Below, in pieces: positions 35,718 through 47,114 of a stretch of DNA of 64,000 nt. A program made the translations under genes and the position numbers. How positions within the stretch are numbered: the stretch's first letter is position 1; every line of letters begins with the position of its first letter. The stretch lies in the NCBI GenBank assembly GCA_015179025.1, contig WHUX01000050.1:62001-126000 (forward strand). Reading direction: 5' to 3'. Under the pieces are notes generated by a model, which worked only from the letters and a program-made list of their open reading frames with translations, was not told where the DNA came from and did no database searches. The DNA comes from Terfezia claveryi (taxonomy: Eukaryota; Ascomycota; Pezizomycetes; Pezizales; Pezizaceae).

Positions 35718-36044
35718 CTAGTCCCCATTCAGTACATGAGTTCTACGGTGGCTTTCTTTACGAGACTGTTGAACCCCTCGCTGGTATTTGAACTTAGGTT
35801 CTTTTGCCAGTGAGTCTGAGTCCATGCTACTAGCTATAGCTATCAAGCGTGCCAAAGCATCTCCTTCTATAACTAGTTCCTCCTCCTCCTCACTAACATC
35901 CGCACCCTCTGAGTCCTCCTCTTCAGTGTCAAAGTGAAGTTCTATATCACTATGATCATCATGTACTCTTAGAGCTTTACGAGATTCGCAGGCTTTCGCA
36001 GTAGAAGCAATACACGCTTTTCTCTTTTTGCTGATCCGAGGCAT
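35718..36044 (-). CDS. Small acidic ORF, possibly transposon-derived
   Basis: Open frame of 108 residues. It begins MPRISKKRKACIASTAKACE, runs through an acidic block (DTEEEDSEGADVSEEEEE) and ends KFKYQRGVQQSRKESHRRTH. From memory, a basic start, acidic stretch and YQRG...SR...RR segment is seen at the N-terminus of large transposon-encoded proteins in fungi, so this may be a cut-off fragment of one. No DDE domain follows downstream. It could also be a small nuclear protein. Function unknown. Confidence 0.4.
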   Translation of the reverse strand: MPRISKKRKACIASTAKACESRKALRVHDDHSDIELHFDTEEEDSEGADVSEEEEELVIEGDALARLIAIASSMDSDSLAKEPKFKYQRGVQQSRKESHRRTHVLNGD

Positions 36045-36751
36045 TGTTCAGTGTGGTTGGCAATCTATTCCGCGTCACACAAATAAATAAAAAAATAAAA
36101 CCGTGCTGACTAAGGCTGAGGACGAATTACCCATTTTGCCAAGACTTTGCCAAGGATGGTACCCTCTAGACTGCCGGCACCATAATCACAACCTTTCGCC
36201 AAGCACCACGATATCAAGGTCATGATACGCCCACCGGTTTCGAGGCTTTGCTCTCTCTGCCACTTAAACGTACAACTTGTTGTATTTTGATTTAACAATA
36301 CTTTACGCTATCTTGAGCAACAATGCGACCTTGATAGGCTGGGCCACGACCTCCATACTTTCACACAACAATTGAGGGTAACAAACATGGTCGTCACCGC
36401 AAGGATATCCCACAATGAGAATGCAACCGCATACCATGCCCTGCATCAAACAAAACCCAAATCCAGGAAAAAGACACTTTGCCGTAAATCATCGTCAGTC
36501 CCAAGCCAGTAAATTAGAAAGAGAAAAAAACAATCAAAGAAAGACCTCCAATGATTTCATTATAAAATCAAAGAAAATCGTTACTGCAGCAAGACCGTCA
36601 AGTCAGACTCGACATCAGAAGCAGAAACAGACACAAACTCGGACGTCAGTCCCAGCAACGCTCTCGTATCCGGCGACATTGGTTCCCAACAAATTATATC
36701 CTTTTCAACCGGCTGTATGCTCTGCCGCTTCCCACCAGGTATCAATAACTG
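36045..36751. other. Intergenic
   Basis: Between the small acidic ORF and the 3' end of the RRM-like gene. The plus-strand open frame here is Lys/Gln/Thr-biased and shows no motif, so I do not call it. Confidence 0.4.
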
Positions 36752-38935
36752 CTATTCATCCATACCCCCCCCTTCTCCATCCCCAAAGTCAAGATCATCA
36801 TCGTCCCCTCCCACGACCACCCACGGAGGCAACTCCTCCAACGGGCCCTCGCACTCATCCTTGATAAATTCCACCTTCACATAGCCCCCCGAGGTCTTCC
36901 CGATGACAGCTCCATTCCTATTATACTTTTTCCAAATTTTTCCCCTAGCAAGGTATGCAGTCTTCACCCCCGCTGCGTAAATCCTTGCCGTTTTTCTGCG
37001 CTCTCCACCGTCCCCAAAGCCAGCCGGTTCTTCGTCTTCAATCACAATTTTTTCAAGCCACTTCCATCGGGCAAACTCTTCAGTTGACAGGCCTGCTTGT
37101 CCGGATGCTTCTTGAGTTACGCCATCATAAAGCAAGCTCCTATTACCAGGTGGTAAAGACAGCCAGGCGAGATCGGACTCAGTCACATCCGGTGGCAAGC
37201 CATTAACCTGGATTACCCTAGTTGCACCTCGCTTCTGTGCCTCTGCCATGGTAGCTTGCCCCCCTGGTCCACCTTTATCAATCTTCCCCGCAATTGAAGG
37301 GTGGTAATCACTCCTCCTAAATACTGCACACTTCTTCCACTCCGCTGCTGAGTCTTCGTTCGGAAAGAGCCAAGTCTTTGTCGGGTTCCCCTGGAGCTTC
37401 TGCGAACTATTCTCAAACAAAAACTTAAACCACGCATCACAAGCCTCGGCTGTGGTAAACGTAATATTCACACCGATATTCTCACCCGATCCTGGATCCT
37501 CAAAGTTTGGCAAATCAAGGCCTTCGGCCTTCTGGCGGAATAAGGAAATAAACTCAACCCCGCCCTGGCCGTTGGTACGGATGATTGAACTAAGGGTGGA
37601 CAGTGTAGCATTTGCGGGAAGGTTTGGTATGTAAATGTGCCGAAATGTGCTCGGATCGGAAATCTTATCAATATCGCCAGTGGATGATCCAGCTGATGAT
37701 GCTGCAAGTTGTTCGCTATGGGCTTCGGCCAGAGCACGTTGTAGACTCTTTTTCTCCAAAAACAGCTGCCTGGCTGTCTTCGAACCAGAGGAAATAATCG
37801 ATGTGGGGGGGGAGGGGCTGGAGTCTTCCATCTTAGTCCTGACGTTTGGAACAATAGTAGGAGAACGCCAATCAGACTTCACAGCCTGAATAATTGGCCT
37901 GGTCTCGAGAGTGGTTGGCCTGGTCTCGAAGGTGGTTGGCCTGGTCTCGAAGGTGGTTGGCCTGGTCTCGAAGGTGGTTGGCCTGGCCTCGAGGGTCGGC
38001 GCTGGGCGCGAACTTTCCACGACTGCAACTTCTGCTTTCTCCTTCCCTTTCCCTGGAGCTGGGTCCCACTCGGTCGATCTCCTCCAGCTATCATCATCAG
38101 CATTAAAGTCATCAAAGGTCACCTCAGGTGCAGCCGGTGCTCGTTCCCAGCTTGCAGGCGTAGATGTTCTTTCTTCCTCCTCTTCAGGTGACTCGTATCC
38201 AAGTTGTGGCTGTGGCTGTGGTTCTGGCTCACGCTCACGGTAGACTTTTCTGACAACATGAGGAGCTGGAGGTGGAGAAGGTGGTGGGGCTACAGGTGAT
38301 TCAAGAGGGCGACGAGCAGCTGCAATGCGTGAATAAGTTTGGGGCTTGATTTCAGCCTGATCATCTGTGGAGTCATAAGTCCCGTTCCTCATAATGGTGG
38401 TCTTTGTCTGCCTGGCCGGTACTGGTTTTTCGTCTTCATAGAGGTCCAAGAGGTTAAGCTCGTTTTGGTCAGTGTGTTTTTGGATTGCAAAGCTCTGGGT
38501 GACAGGCAGCGTTATCCCATTTTCTCTTACAGGAGACATAGGAGCCCGATGTGATGGATGGGGGTCGATTTCTTCGTCATTTTCATGATTACTCACCCCA
38601 TCTACCCCAGAGTCTCTGCGTGCTGTCAGTTTCTTGGCTCTAATCCTGTCCTTGTTATCGTCCTTTTGATGCCCTGTAGAACTCCCGATCATTCCATTGC
38701 CTGTAGTATTTGTGCCATTGCCAGTGGTACCGTAGAAGCCCACTAAACGCTGCACTACATTTTTTAACATCTCTATTTCGCTTTTCAGGCTAACAACAGT
38801 ATCGTTAGCCTGACTCAAGCGGAATTTGTTTTCGACCAGCTCATTGTATTCAGGGCGCGAAATGATAATTTGATCAGTCGTAATGGTGGCAGTATAGGTT
38901 GAGGGTCTATGACTTTGCTGATGGTATTCAGGCAT
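36752..38935 (-). CDS. RRM-like protein with disordered N-terminal half
   Basis: Intronless open frame. The start is MPEYHQQSHR at 38935; an upstream in-frame ATG at 38989 is less likely. The first 60-80 residues include a helical coiled-coil-like segment (RPEYNELVENKFRLSQANDT). A long disordered region follows with RYARIAAARRP-like and Pro-rich pieces, then an exact heptad-residue tandem repeat FETRPTT encoded by 21-bp units. The C-terminal half has two RRM-like units: one begins FRHIYIPNLPANATLSTLSS, the other TRVIQVNGLPPDVTESDLAW. Similar proteins exist in ascomycetes without a defined role; RNA binding is likely but not shown. About 727 residues. Confidence 0.7.
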   Translation of the reverse strand: MPEYHQQSHRPSTYTATITTDQIIISRPEYNELVENKFRLSQANDTVVSLKSEIEMLKNVVQRLVGFYGTTGNGTNTTGNGMIGSSTGHQKDDNKDRIRAKKLTARRDSGVDGVSNHENDEEIDPHPSHRAPMSPVRENGITLPVTQSFAIQKHTDQNELNLLDLYEDEKPVPARQTKTTIMRNGTYDSTDDQAEIKPQTYSRIAAARRPLESPVAPPPSPPPAPHVVRKVYREREPEPQPQPQLGYESPEEEEERTSTPASWERAPAAPEVTFDDFNADDDSWRRSTEWDPAPGKGKEKAEVAVVESSRPAPTLEARPTTFETRPTTFETRPTTFETRPTTLETRPIIQAVKSDWRSPTIVPNVRTKMEDSSPSPPTSIISSGSKTARQLFLEKKSLQRALAEAHSEQLAASSAGSSTGDIDKISDPSTFRHIYIPNLPANATLSTLSSIIRTNGQGGVEFISLFRQKAEGLDLPNFEDPGSGENIGVNITFTTAEACDAWFKFLFENSSQKLQGNPTKTWLFPNEDSAAEWKKCAVFRRSDYHPSIAGKIDKGGPGGQATMAEAQKRGATRVIQVNGLPPDVTESDLAWLSLPPGNRSLLYDGVTQEASGQAGLSTEEFARWKWLEKIVIEDEEPAGFGDGGERRKTARIYAAGVKTAYLARGKIWKKYNRNGAVIGKTSGGYVKVEFIKDECEGPLEELPPWVVVGGDDDDLDFGDGEGGGMDE
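37891..37996 (-). repeat. 21-bp in-frame tandem repeat
   Basis: About five units of 21 bp (plus-strand core GGCCTGGTCTCGAAGGTGGTT), each coding seven residues (TTFETRP). The central copies are identical and the outer ones differ by one or two bases. The length is a multiple of three, so copy-number change would not break the gene. Confidence 0.9.
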
Positions 38936-38989
38936 GATTGATAGATGCCGAAAATAAGATGCTTCAGGAAATATAATGTAGCCGGCCAA

Positions 38990-41777
38990 TAAACGATAAA
39001 ATGCGAGAGTATCTTGGTGTCCTTTTCTGATTCAAGATTGATTACTGATCCAACTATCCTCTGCTGCCCATTTCAGAAGGACAGCATGAAAGGGTAAAAT
39101 AGGTGCAAGACGGGTAAAATAGAAGAGATATGGGGCTCCTTAATCGTGGAGAGATTGCTGAGGCTGGTGCCTAGATGCGAGTGAGCCTTGAATGGTCACA
39201 GAGCCAATTGGATAGGTTCTCTAGTACCTGATTTCTGTCGGACGCAACTCTTCACGCCTACCGAGACTTGTAGGACCCTTTGCAGCTAGGCAGACAGTCT
39301 TGACAGCCTTGACAGCCTTGACTTCAAGAACAGTGAGTGGGTATGCAGCCAGTGTGTAAAGTTCGTTTCGCTCAGGCCAGTGATGTACGTTTTGATTGCG
39401 AGGTGTCTAATAGTGCAACCAGACTAAAGTGTCCAAGTTTTACTATGATGAATTCCAGAACGTTTTGGTGAATGTATGCTTGCGGCCGGCAACAGCAGAA
39501 AATGTGAAGTTAGAAGTAGTTAACCCCGTCAGAGGGGTTTTTTTCTAAAAAAGTTTCGTGGGGGCGATGGTGTAATTGGTTGGGGCAATTGCTGCTTGGT
39601 TGCCGGCCTGGAGATCAGTCTGAGACAGGACTGGAGAGGAGACCTGCAACGTTCAATAATGGTGAGTAATAATAAAGATGGAGAACAAATAATAATATAA
39701 TAATATATACGGTATCTACATCGGTAGCTAAGCCTTGACAATGCCAAGACTTGCATAGTTGGGCTTCCCTGTTGCGGGGCTGACTGTTGGGCCACTTCAC
39801 GAAATAAGCAAACGTGTAACGACAGTACACCCATACACTACTCCACATTTCTAGGTACAAGTTCTGCCCTTCTATGTAGGTTAGCAGAGGTTACATTACT
39901 GTGATCAACTCCACTGCTGCTGGTGGAGAGCACTTGAAGATTCCATATAGCTCTTTCCGATCTAAGATTCAGTGGCCCTCGCCTCTGGATACCCTATAGA
40001 ATCCGTAGAAGGAATCCACAAATTGAGAACGTCAGCCATACATGGACATGGGGGGTCCAAAATTTGCAAAAAAAAAAAAAGAAAAAAAAAAACTTCTCCA
40101 ACATGCATATGCATGCCAAAAACTAGAGCCTGAGGACAAGAGGCGAGCCTACCTGTTTTGTTCGTCGATAATAATGAAAGCCTGGGGATTTGGCAAGGCT
40201 TGCTTTGGTGAATGTTTTATTACATTATATGACGGGCCTCATATATAATAAGAAATCTGTTGATATATACACATATATGACAGCCTTATTCATTGTTCTC
40301 TAATTGTTTTAATTCCATGTATTTCTCATAACATAATGTACAAGCACACCTTTTATTGGCTGGAACAAAGTAGAGCGTCACGTGTATGACCTAGACTACT
40401 TCCTAAAGTGGTAATCTGCGATTTTCTCCCCACAAACCAATTTCAATAATGTTTGCAACGATTACTAGTTACCACTAGCCCACCACGGCTTCATGGTGCG
40501 AGACTGCAATCACAATCGCTTCTCTCTCTTTCAGACTTAAGTATGTAGGTAGTGCTTTGGTTAACTGGGAGCGTCAAATATATGTACAGTATGTACGTGC
40601 AGGTGGAAGCGCTTTCTTCTTTAGAACCCTATCAGAATACTCCTGTCACAGGTAGGTATGTGAAGAGTTTAAGAATTTATACATCAAAGTACAGTACGCT
40701 CGCCGGTTGCAAGCCTCCTCTTGACTATGCCCCTTGAAGCAATGGGCATTCGTCCAAACGTGCCTGAACAGGCCGTAGTCATGTCAACCGCGTGGCAGCC
40801 CTAGGTACTACCACATTCGTCACAAACTACTGCCGTATCCAGACTGGTGCCATACGTCTCGGGTAAACGCTCCTGGTAAAACGCCAAGTACAATATGGAG
40901 ATATCTGTGATGCCGGTTTTGAAACGGCCGCCCCTGCCAACATCGCACTGTATTTTCCCAACCGCCGCACGCCGGGCGCCCCAACACTTTGGCGAGGGCG
41001 AAGCATACCATACATATGTATGTACATGTACCCCCTAGATTGCTTGTACAGCATCTAGCCTACCAGGCACCCCCCTACGGTCCAGGTTATCTATCTTGAA
41101 CAGGCTCGACTTACTATACCCATGGAAATTATAAGGATGCTGCGGGGGAGCCGTCGACATTTTGGGCTCAAAGCCCCCACTCTCAAAGACCGACGACATA
41201 TGTATCACCGAGATCCGCCATAGCCGTTCCACCTAGTACTTTTGTCGTACTTCATTACCATTACCGATACCATGATCCTGCCATGCAGGGGATTATCATC
41301 GATCCTGCAATGCAGGGGGCTACACTGAGATTGACAGCCTGCTCCGTACGTCGATCGTTTGATATATTTAGAGGGCATCGTTGCCCCTCCCCTCATGTTA
41401 GCTTTTTTTAAATCTCAATTCGATACCCTTGTATATCACCCATACTCTCCCTCCCTCCTTTTCCTTCCTTTATCAAGTAGCCTCAAGCCGTGCGGACCTG
41501 TGTGATATCCATTCTCTTCGAACTACTACCAAGGCTTGAGGCCATCAGTTTTTTTTTTTTTTCCTGCTATACTCAAGCCCGTTTCATTTCTTCCTAAGGC
41601 CAGCGTTTGGGGTCATTGCGGCATTTTCGTTATATGAACATTATCTAATTCATTGCCTCCGTTTGCATGCTTCTGTGTTGAGGAAGACGGGAAGTTAGAA
41701 GATCTTGACGTCCATTCATTCATATTCATTTTCATACCTTTTTTTTCCTCGAGATTCAAACAAGAGCACCCACAAAA
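38990..41777. other. Intergenic, 2.8 kb
   Basis: No gene recognised. It contains a CTTGACAGC repeat near 39298-39322, A/T runs at about 40069-40091, two direct copies of GATCCTGCNATGCAGGGG (about 41274 and 41300), one short insertion (39410) and, at the right end, the LPMO promoter with a T run at about 41549-41562. Confidence 0.5.
39410..39426 (-). mobile_element. Short insertion, 17 bp, TSD 7/9
   Basis: ATAGTGCAACCAGACTA is bracketed by AGGTGTCTA (39401-39409) and AAGTGTCCA (39427-39435). The duplication has two mismatches, as expected for an older copy. Confidence 0.6.
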
Positions 41778-42922
41778 ATGAAGGCATCTATTATTTTGTC
41801 TGCTGCCGGCTTTGCCGGGCTCGCTGCTGCCCATGGTATCGTCCAGGAAATGATTATCGATGGCAAGAGGTACATTTCCCTTCCCCCGTCTTTCTCGATC
41901 CAAATCCAAATCCGGATCCCCATACTGACACCCACCCCAGCTACGGCGGTTTCCAACCCTACACCGATATCTACCGGAACCCCCGTCCTCAACGCATTGG
42001 CTGGAGCATACCCAGCAACGGCCCCGTTGAAGACATCACCTCCAAAGCCATTGTCTGCAACACCGACTCCCAACCCGCACCACTCACCGCCCCGGCCACC
42101 GCCGGCTCGAAGATCAAATTCCTCTGGACGCAATGGCCTGACTCCCACCGCGGGCCAACAATGACGTACCTCGCCTCTTGCACCTCGGGAGACTGCCGAA
42201 AGGAAGACCCAAGCACCTTGAATTGGTTCAAGATCGACCATGCAGGGCTCAATGCAGATGGAACTTGGGCCTCGGATATACTCACTAAGAATAACAATAC
42301 CTGGGCGGTGACGATTCCAAAGGAGCTTAAGCCAGGTCCATACCTTATACGCCACGAACTCCTTGCCCTCCATTCCTCGAGTCAGACCAACGGCGCGCAG
42401 TTCTACCCCATGTGCGCAAACCTCGACATTAAGGGAACTGGCACGAGCATCCCAGATGAAACAGTCAAGTTTCCAGGGGCGTATAAACCCGAAAACAAGG
42501 GGGTCCTTGTGAACATCTACTGGCCCCCGCTAAAATCCTACGACATCCCAGGCCCCCCACTCGTCAAGCTCGTGTCCTCCGGCAGTGGGCCTGGCAATGG
42601 TAGTGATGCCCTCACCAAGCCAACCGTCATCCCTACCCCAACTTCCTCCATCCCAGTCGTTACTCCATCAGCAGTCCAGACCCCGGTTGAGTCTCCGGAT
42701 GCAAGCTCTACTGACTCTCCTGTCTATAAGTCCCCAACTGAGGCCCCACAGGCCACTATCACTCCTCCTCCTACTCCTACTCCTACCCCTGCGCCAAAGA
42801 AGCCACACTCCTGCCCAAGGAGGAAGGTGAAGCGTGTTATCAGGGAGGATCTGAGGCGTATTATCAGGGAGGAGACGAAGCGTGTTATCATGGAGGAGTT
42901 GAAGAAGAGGAACAGCGCGTAG
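41778..42922 (+). CDS. AA9 lytic polysaccharide monooxygenase
   Basis: Secreted copper enzyme that oxidatively cleaves cellulose or related glucans. Exon 1 (41778-41869) encodes a signal peptide ending FAGLAAA and then HGIV, so the mature protein starts with the copper-ligating His1. A 71-nt intron (41870-41940) follows; exon 2 starts SYGGFQPYTDIYRN. GPTMTYLASCTSGDC, YLIRHELLALHSS (second copper His) and NGAQFYPMCANLDIKG (Gln and axial Tyr) complete the active site. After residue about 250 a Thr/Pro linker leads not to a CBM1 but to a basic tail of three near-repeats (RVIREDL, RIIREET, RVIMEEL). Length is about 357 residues. Confidence 0.95.
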
Positions 42923-43275
42923 ATTTTGATAATTTTTTATTTGTAGCCCTGCGTGTCCCGGCTGCTACTGGGACTGGATCCGAGTGGTGGGCTGGGATGA
43001 GATGTGTATATGTATATAAGTATTTGTGGGAGTCTGAGTGAAAAGAAGTGGTATCGTGTGGATTCATTCAACGGAATATTGCTGATGATTTTTGCCGCTA
43101 TAATTACACCCGTATATATGTATCATCTACAAGAAATGCCAAAAAAAAAGTCAACAATGCGCCAAAGGTAAGAGCACGTGCCCTTCATAGAACCAACCAC
43201 CCCCCCCCCCGCCCCCGACCCCACTCATCCTACTCTCTCCTTGTTCCGCCTACTTCTCCTTCACTCCATCCCCGT
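42923..43275. other. Intergenic, convergent 3' ends
   Basis: 3' regions of the LPMO and CFD1 genes. It has a C run near 43198-43212. No other feature. Confidence 0.45.
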
Positions 43276-44245
43276 TCACATCCTCATTGATACTCTCCAC
43301 CTCCCTGGGTCCCCCTTTACACTCTCCACCAACTTCCCCACAATCCCCTCAAACACCCCCCTCAACCCACACCCCTTATACCTCTCTAGCAACCCCACCC
43401 CCCCACCCTCCCTTTTCTCCACCAACCCCACCAGCCCCCCATCCAGCGGCACTCCACCCCAAAACTCGACGCCCGTCTCCCTCGCTAGCCTCTCTCCTCC
43501 TCCCTTACTAAATACCTCCGTCACGACCCCACAGCACGGACACATGAACCCACTCATATTCTCAATCACTCCCAACACCCTTATTCCCACCTTGACACAG
43601 AAATTCAGCTCCTTCCTAACATCCGCCGTGCTGACCGCCTGCGGGGTAGTGACCAGCACCGCCCCCTTCGGGTGCGTATCCGGATTCTTGTACAGCGCTT
43701 CGACTAGGGAAATATGCTCATCGCTTGTCCCCGGGGGCGTATCCACAAGCAGGTAATCCAGCCCGGGGGTCCACGCGACTTCAGACAGAAACTGTCTGAC
43801 CATGGCGGTCTTTTTCGGGCCTCGCCACACGATACTTTTGTCCCTGTCCGCCTCGGGGAGGAGGAACGACAGCGACATACATTCTACCGAGCCGTGGGTA
43901 GCGGAGGCGGGGATGGCGGGGATGGGAGACCAGCCATGAGATGTCTGGATTATGCGGGAGCTGTGCGGGATGGACAGGAGGTGCGGGATGTTTGGCCCGG
44001 TGAGGTCGATGTCGAGGATGCCGATCTTGATGGTGGGGGATGAGAGGGAGAGGGCGAGCGCGAGTTGGAGGGTCGTGCTAGATTTGCCGACGCCGCCTTT
44101 GCCGGAGAGGACCTAGGACGAGGAGGGGGAAGATTAGCACCTGCAGGGGGAGAGGGGGGGCAGGGCGGGGGGAGGCGAGGGCGGGTAGCTGTACAAGGAC
44201 GATGTTTTTGACGCTGGACAGGCCAGGTTGGTCAGCCATAGCCAT
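43276..44245 (-). CDS. CFD1: Cytosolic Fe-S scaffold ATPase Cfd1 (NUBP2)
   Basis: Mrp/NBP35-family P-loop ATPase that, with Nbp35, builds Fe4S4 clusters for cytosolic and nuclear proteins. Exon 1 (start 44245) reads [17 protein letters not shown]. After an intron (about 44114-44195), [14 protein letters not shown] is the deviant Walker A and [14 protein letters not shown] follows. [14 protein letters not shown] is the conserved switch, and [16 protein letters not shown] holds the CxxC that binds the bridging cluster. The N-terminal four-Cys motif of Nbp35 is absent, which identifies it as Cfd1. A second start at 44239 (MADQPG) is possible. About 295 residues, normal length. Confidence 0.93.
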
Positions 44246-44780
44246 GATGGATATAGCGGGGGGGTAAAGGCTCGATAAGTTGTATATAGCGTTGTTGGTG
44301 ACCTTTGATGCCCAAATTCCCAGGCACGCTGGGGATATTCGATTTCGAATATTTTATCCGCCCCTACTCTTTAGTAATAAGTCAGGGTAATCCCTTCCTT
44401 CAATAGGTGATAGGTTGATGGGTGAGGGGCGATGGGTGATGCGTATGGGTGATCGACAGATCTCCAACAAAGTTTCATATAGATTATTTCATACAGTATA
44501 TTCACCCCTCACCACACCCAAGTTCTCTAAATGTTGAATTAAAAATATAAATAAATAAATAAATAAAAAATAAAATAAAAAGAAAACCTATAAAAAGGTA
44601 AGTAACTAACCTAATACCCCTCTATTCTATCTGTACTATACCCCTTCCGCTGAATGAAACACACCTATATCACATCAACTCCGGGTATTAATCATTATTC
44701 TATAGCTTTCCGCCTTATAGCCAAAAATCATCGCTCTTCTCCTTCCATAACCATCCCCGCATGCGCTGCCCCCCAAGTCG
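44246..44780. other. Intergenic
   Basis: Between CFD1 and ERG1. An AAAT-type microsatellite lies at about 44542-44583. No gene seen. Confidence 0.5.
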
Positions 44781-46297
44781 TTACCTCCTAAACTCCCCAA
44801 AAATATACGGAAACAACACCAGGCACGCTGTCCACAGCACCCTAACCCCCTGGACTACCCCCGCAACCCACCTATCCACCCTCCACCCCGCACCCGCAAA
44901 CAACCCGCCAATTCCGCAAAACGCCACGGCAAAAAAATGCCAAAACAGCACCCATGGATTCCTCTGCGTCGTGGCCAACAAACTCGCCGGCCCATCGACA
45001 CACTCCCCCCCTCTCTCAAAATACCTAAAACACGCCTTCTGCAGGATCTTGAGCTCGTATGAATCCGCAGCGAAGAGCGTATATAGTGCTATACTCAGAA
45101 TATTGACCGTCGAAGACCCATTTGTCTTTGAGCCTTTCCGTTGCCAGTGGAAGTCCGCTAGTGTGTTTGCGACTTCGTAGTGGTCATCTAGGTCAGGGAG
45201 GTTGGCTGGAGAGAGGAAGTCTCGGAGGAGAACAACGTCGGAGAATGCTACGGTCATGCCCCCGCCTGTTAATGGATGTCGCATGTTGTTCGCGTCCCCT
45301 ACCACGAGTAACCCAGGCACTGTATTGACCGTCGCTGGTAAAAAAGAATTAGGCATACTGGGGTACCTCTCCCTTGCCATTATCGCCTCTTTAAAACTAG
45401 GTCGTAGCACCTCTGGTACATCCTTGATCCGAGATTGAAGATGCTCCCGCATTTGTCCTGCGGGGACTTTTTGTCGGACATCAATTAGCGCGCGGGTGAA
45501 GTGCGTGCTGATCTGGTAGAGTAATATTGGGGCATTTTCTCCCAACAGAACGTGCCCATGGTATGGTCTAGGCATTACTGCATCCTTGAGCTCCAGCGCA
45601 ACAAATGTACTAGTCACCTCCGTCTTTTTCTTGACGAGGTGTTTTCTGAAATTCGATGCGTAGCCATCGGCGGCGATGGTGAGGGAGGCAAGAAAATGTT
45701 CATCCTCCTTTTCCCCTTTTCGTCGACAAGTCACGCCTAGGACATTTCCGCTAGAGGTATCCTTGAGGAGGTCCTTGACTGTAGCTTCGAGAACAGTGAC
45801 ATTTTGTGCTCGTGCTGCCGCGCCACGGAGTTTCTGTACAAAGCGGCCGTGGTGGAATGAGCGACCTTGGGGTTGAAGTCCGGTCTCGGGGTCGGGAGGG
45901 TATGGGATATGCACGCCTTTTCCGTGGTAAATGACTTCGTACCCATTGACTTTGATTGCGTCGATGCCCTCCAGACAGCCTATCCGTGTATTAGCTCAAA
46001 CCCCCCTCCCTTTAGATATGACGTTGAGGGAGGGAGATCACCAGATAGTCCTAATTTGGTCAGCATCTTCACACCCCCTGGCTGGAGTAGCTCTCCGACG
46101 ATGCGATCCGGCTCGGAGAGGTCCCGCTCGAGAAGGAGGATGCTGCGGCCTTGGGTTCCGAGGGTGTGGGCGAGGGCAGTGCCGATGATGCCGGCGCCGA
46201 TAATGGCGATGTCGTAGGTGCGGGGGTTGATGGAGGAGGACGAGGTAGTGTGCCCGTTGAGAGCGGCGCCGTTCCCGTTCATAGTGGTGCCGGCCAT
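44781..46297 (-). CDS. ERG1: Squalene epoxidase (squalene monooxygenase)
   Basis: FAD enzyme of the endoplasmic reticulum that makes 2,3-oxidosqualene in ergosterol synthesis; the target of allylamine antifungals. Exon 1 (from 46297, MAGTTMNGNG) has YDIAIIGAGIIGTALAHTLG (FAD GxGxxG) and LLERDLSEPDRIVGELLQPG, the conserved squalene epoxidase motif. An intron (about 45980-46045) follows. Exon 2 has FHHGRFVQKLR, LTIAADGYASNFRKHL, GHVLLGENAPILLYQIS and LLVVGDANNMRHPLTGGGMT, the second FAD-binding GD motif. The C-terminus has two hydrophobic segments (VLFWHFFAVAFCGIGGLFAG; VLWTACLVLFPYIF) for membrane anchoring. An in-frame ATG at 46453 is less likely. About 480 residues. Confidence 0.95.
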
Positions 46298-47114
46298 GGC
46301 TGCTGCTGTACTTGATGCGTGCTCGTGCTTGAATAAGCTGTGTGTGAACCGTATGCTTGAAAGATCGTAAAGTTGTTTCGTGTCACCGTATGCGTCGTCG
46401 CCCGCAGATACAAGTTGAGGTCTTTTTCTGTGCCCTGCTCTGCTGTACGGCAAGTTCCTCCTCTCTTCCTACCTCACAGCCCACAGCCAATCCTTAGGGA
46501 TGTACACAACTGCCGTTCGTCACCACGTCAGGGGGATCTTCAAAGAAGCGAGCGAGCGAAATCAGGCACGGGTATTGTAACTTTTCCGATAGGTCAAGGT
46601 CGTACGAGAAGAACGAGGGATACCGTACTGGCTGTAGGGGTGATCGCTGCAGGGAATCGAACAAGAAGAGAAAAAGCGAGATGAAGCTGCGAGTGATAGG
46701 TACTTGAGGGGGCCCAATAGCAGGACACGTGGGGCGGGGGCAAGGTTACATAGTTGTACTACTGTATATCAGGGGTTTGCTAATATAAAAGCTGCGATAG
46801 CCGGCAAAATGTAGATAGCTGAACAGATCGTGCCCTCAGTTGACATGATGCGATATATAATGGCCTGGTATGGGGGGCCATGCTTAGATGTTGATAGCAG
46901 GAGGCCGGTCGACCGCACAAAATCCAGCTAGCCATCTCCTCATCCTCATAGACACACCCTATTCCAACCAGACTACCCTCCCTGTTCCAAGAGTAACTTC
47001 AGTTCATCAACCAACGCAGGATACATGTACATGTACATGATTCGAGGGGCTTGTGCCAACCAGACTACATGAACATATATGTAACTGCCATCCTGCTCTC
47101 GCCGCTTTCCCCCG
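46298..47114. other. Intergenic with two family termini
   Basis: ERG1 promoter on the left and SLD5 3' end on the right. It contains the short insertion at 47039-47067 and another family terminus, TTCCAACCAGACTA (46962-46975), without a clear duplication. Confidence 0.5.
47039..47067 (-). mobile_element. Short insertion, 29 bp, TSD 8/9
   Basis: A 29-bp insert ending GTGCCAACCAGACTA is flanked by CATGTACAT (47030-47038) and CATGAACAT (47068-47076). Confidence 0.8.

Noticed and set aside
36415..36864. Plus-strand open frame in the spacer before the RRM-like gene
   Set aside because: Overlaps the 3' end of that gene on the other strand and shows no protein features.
46650..46680. Possible tRNA T-arm (GGGAATCGAAC)
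   Set aside because: No matching acceptor stem or anticodon arm could be found around it. No tRNA was found elsewhere by eye either, but weak ones could be missed.
46962..46975. Family terminus TTCCAACCAGACTA as an insertion
   Set aside because: No repeat was found at the expected distances on the left side.
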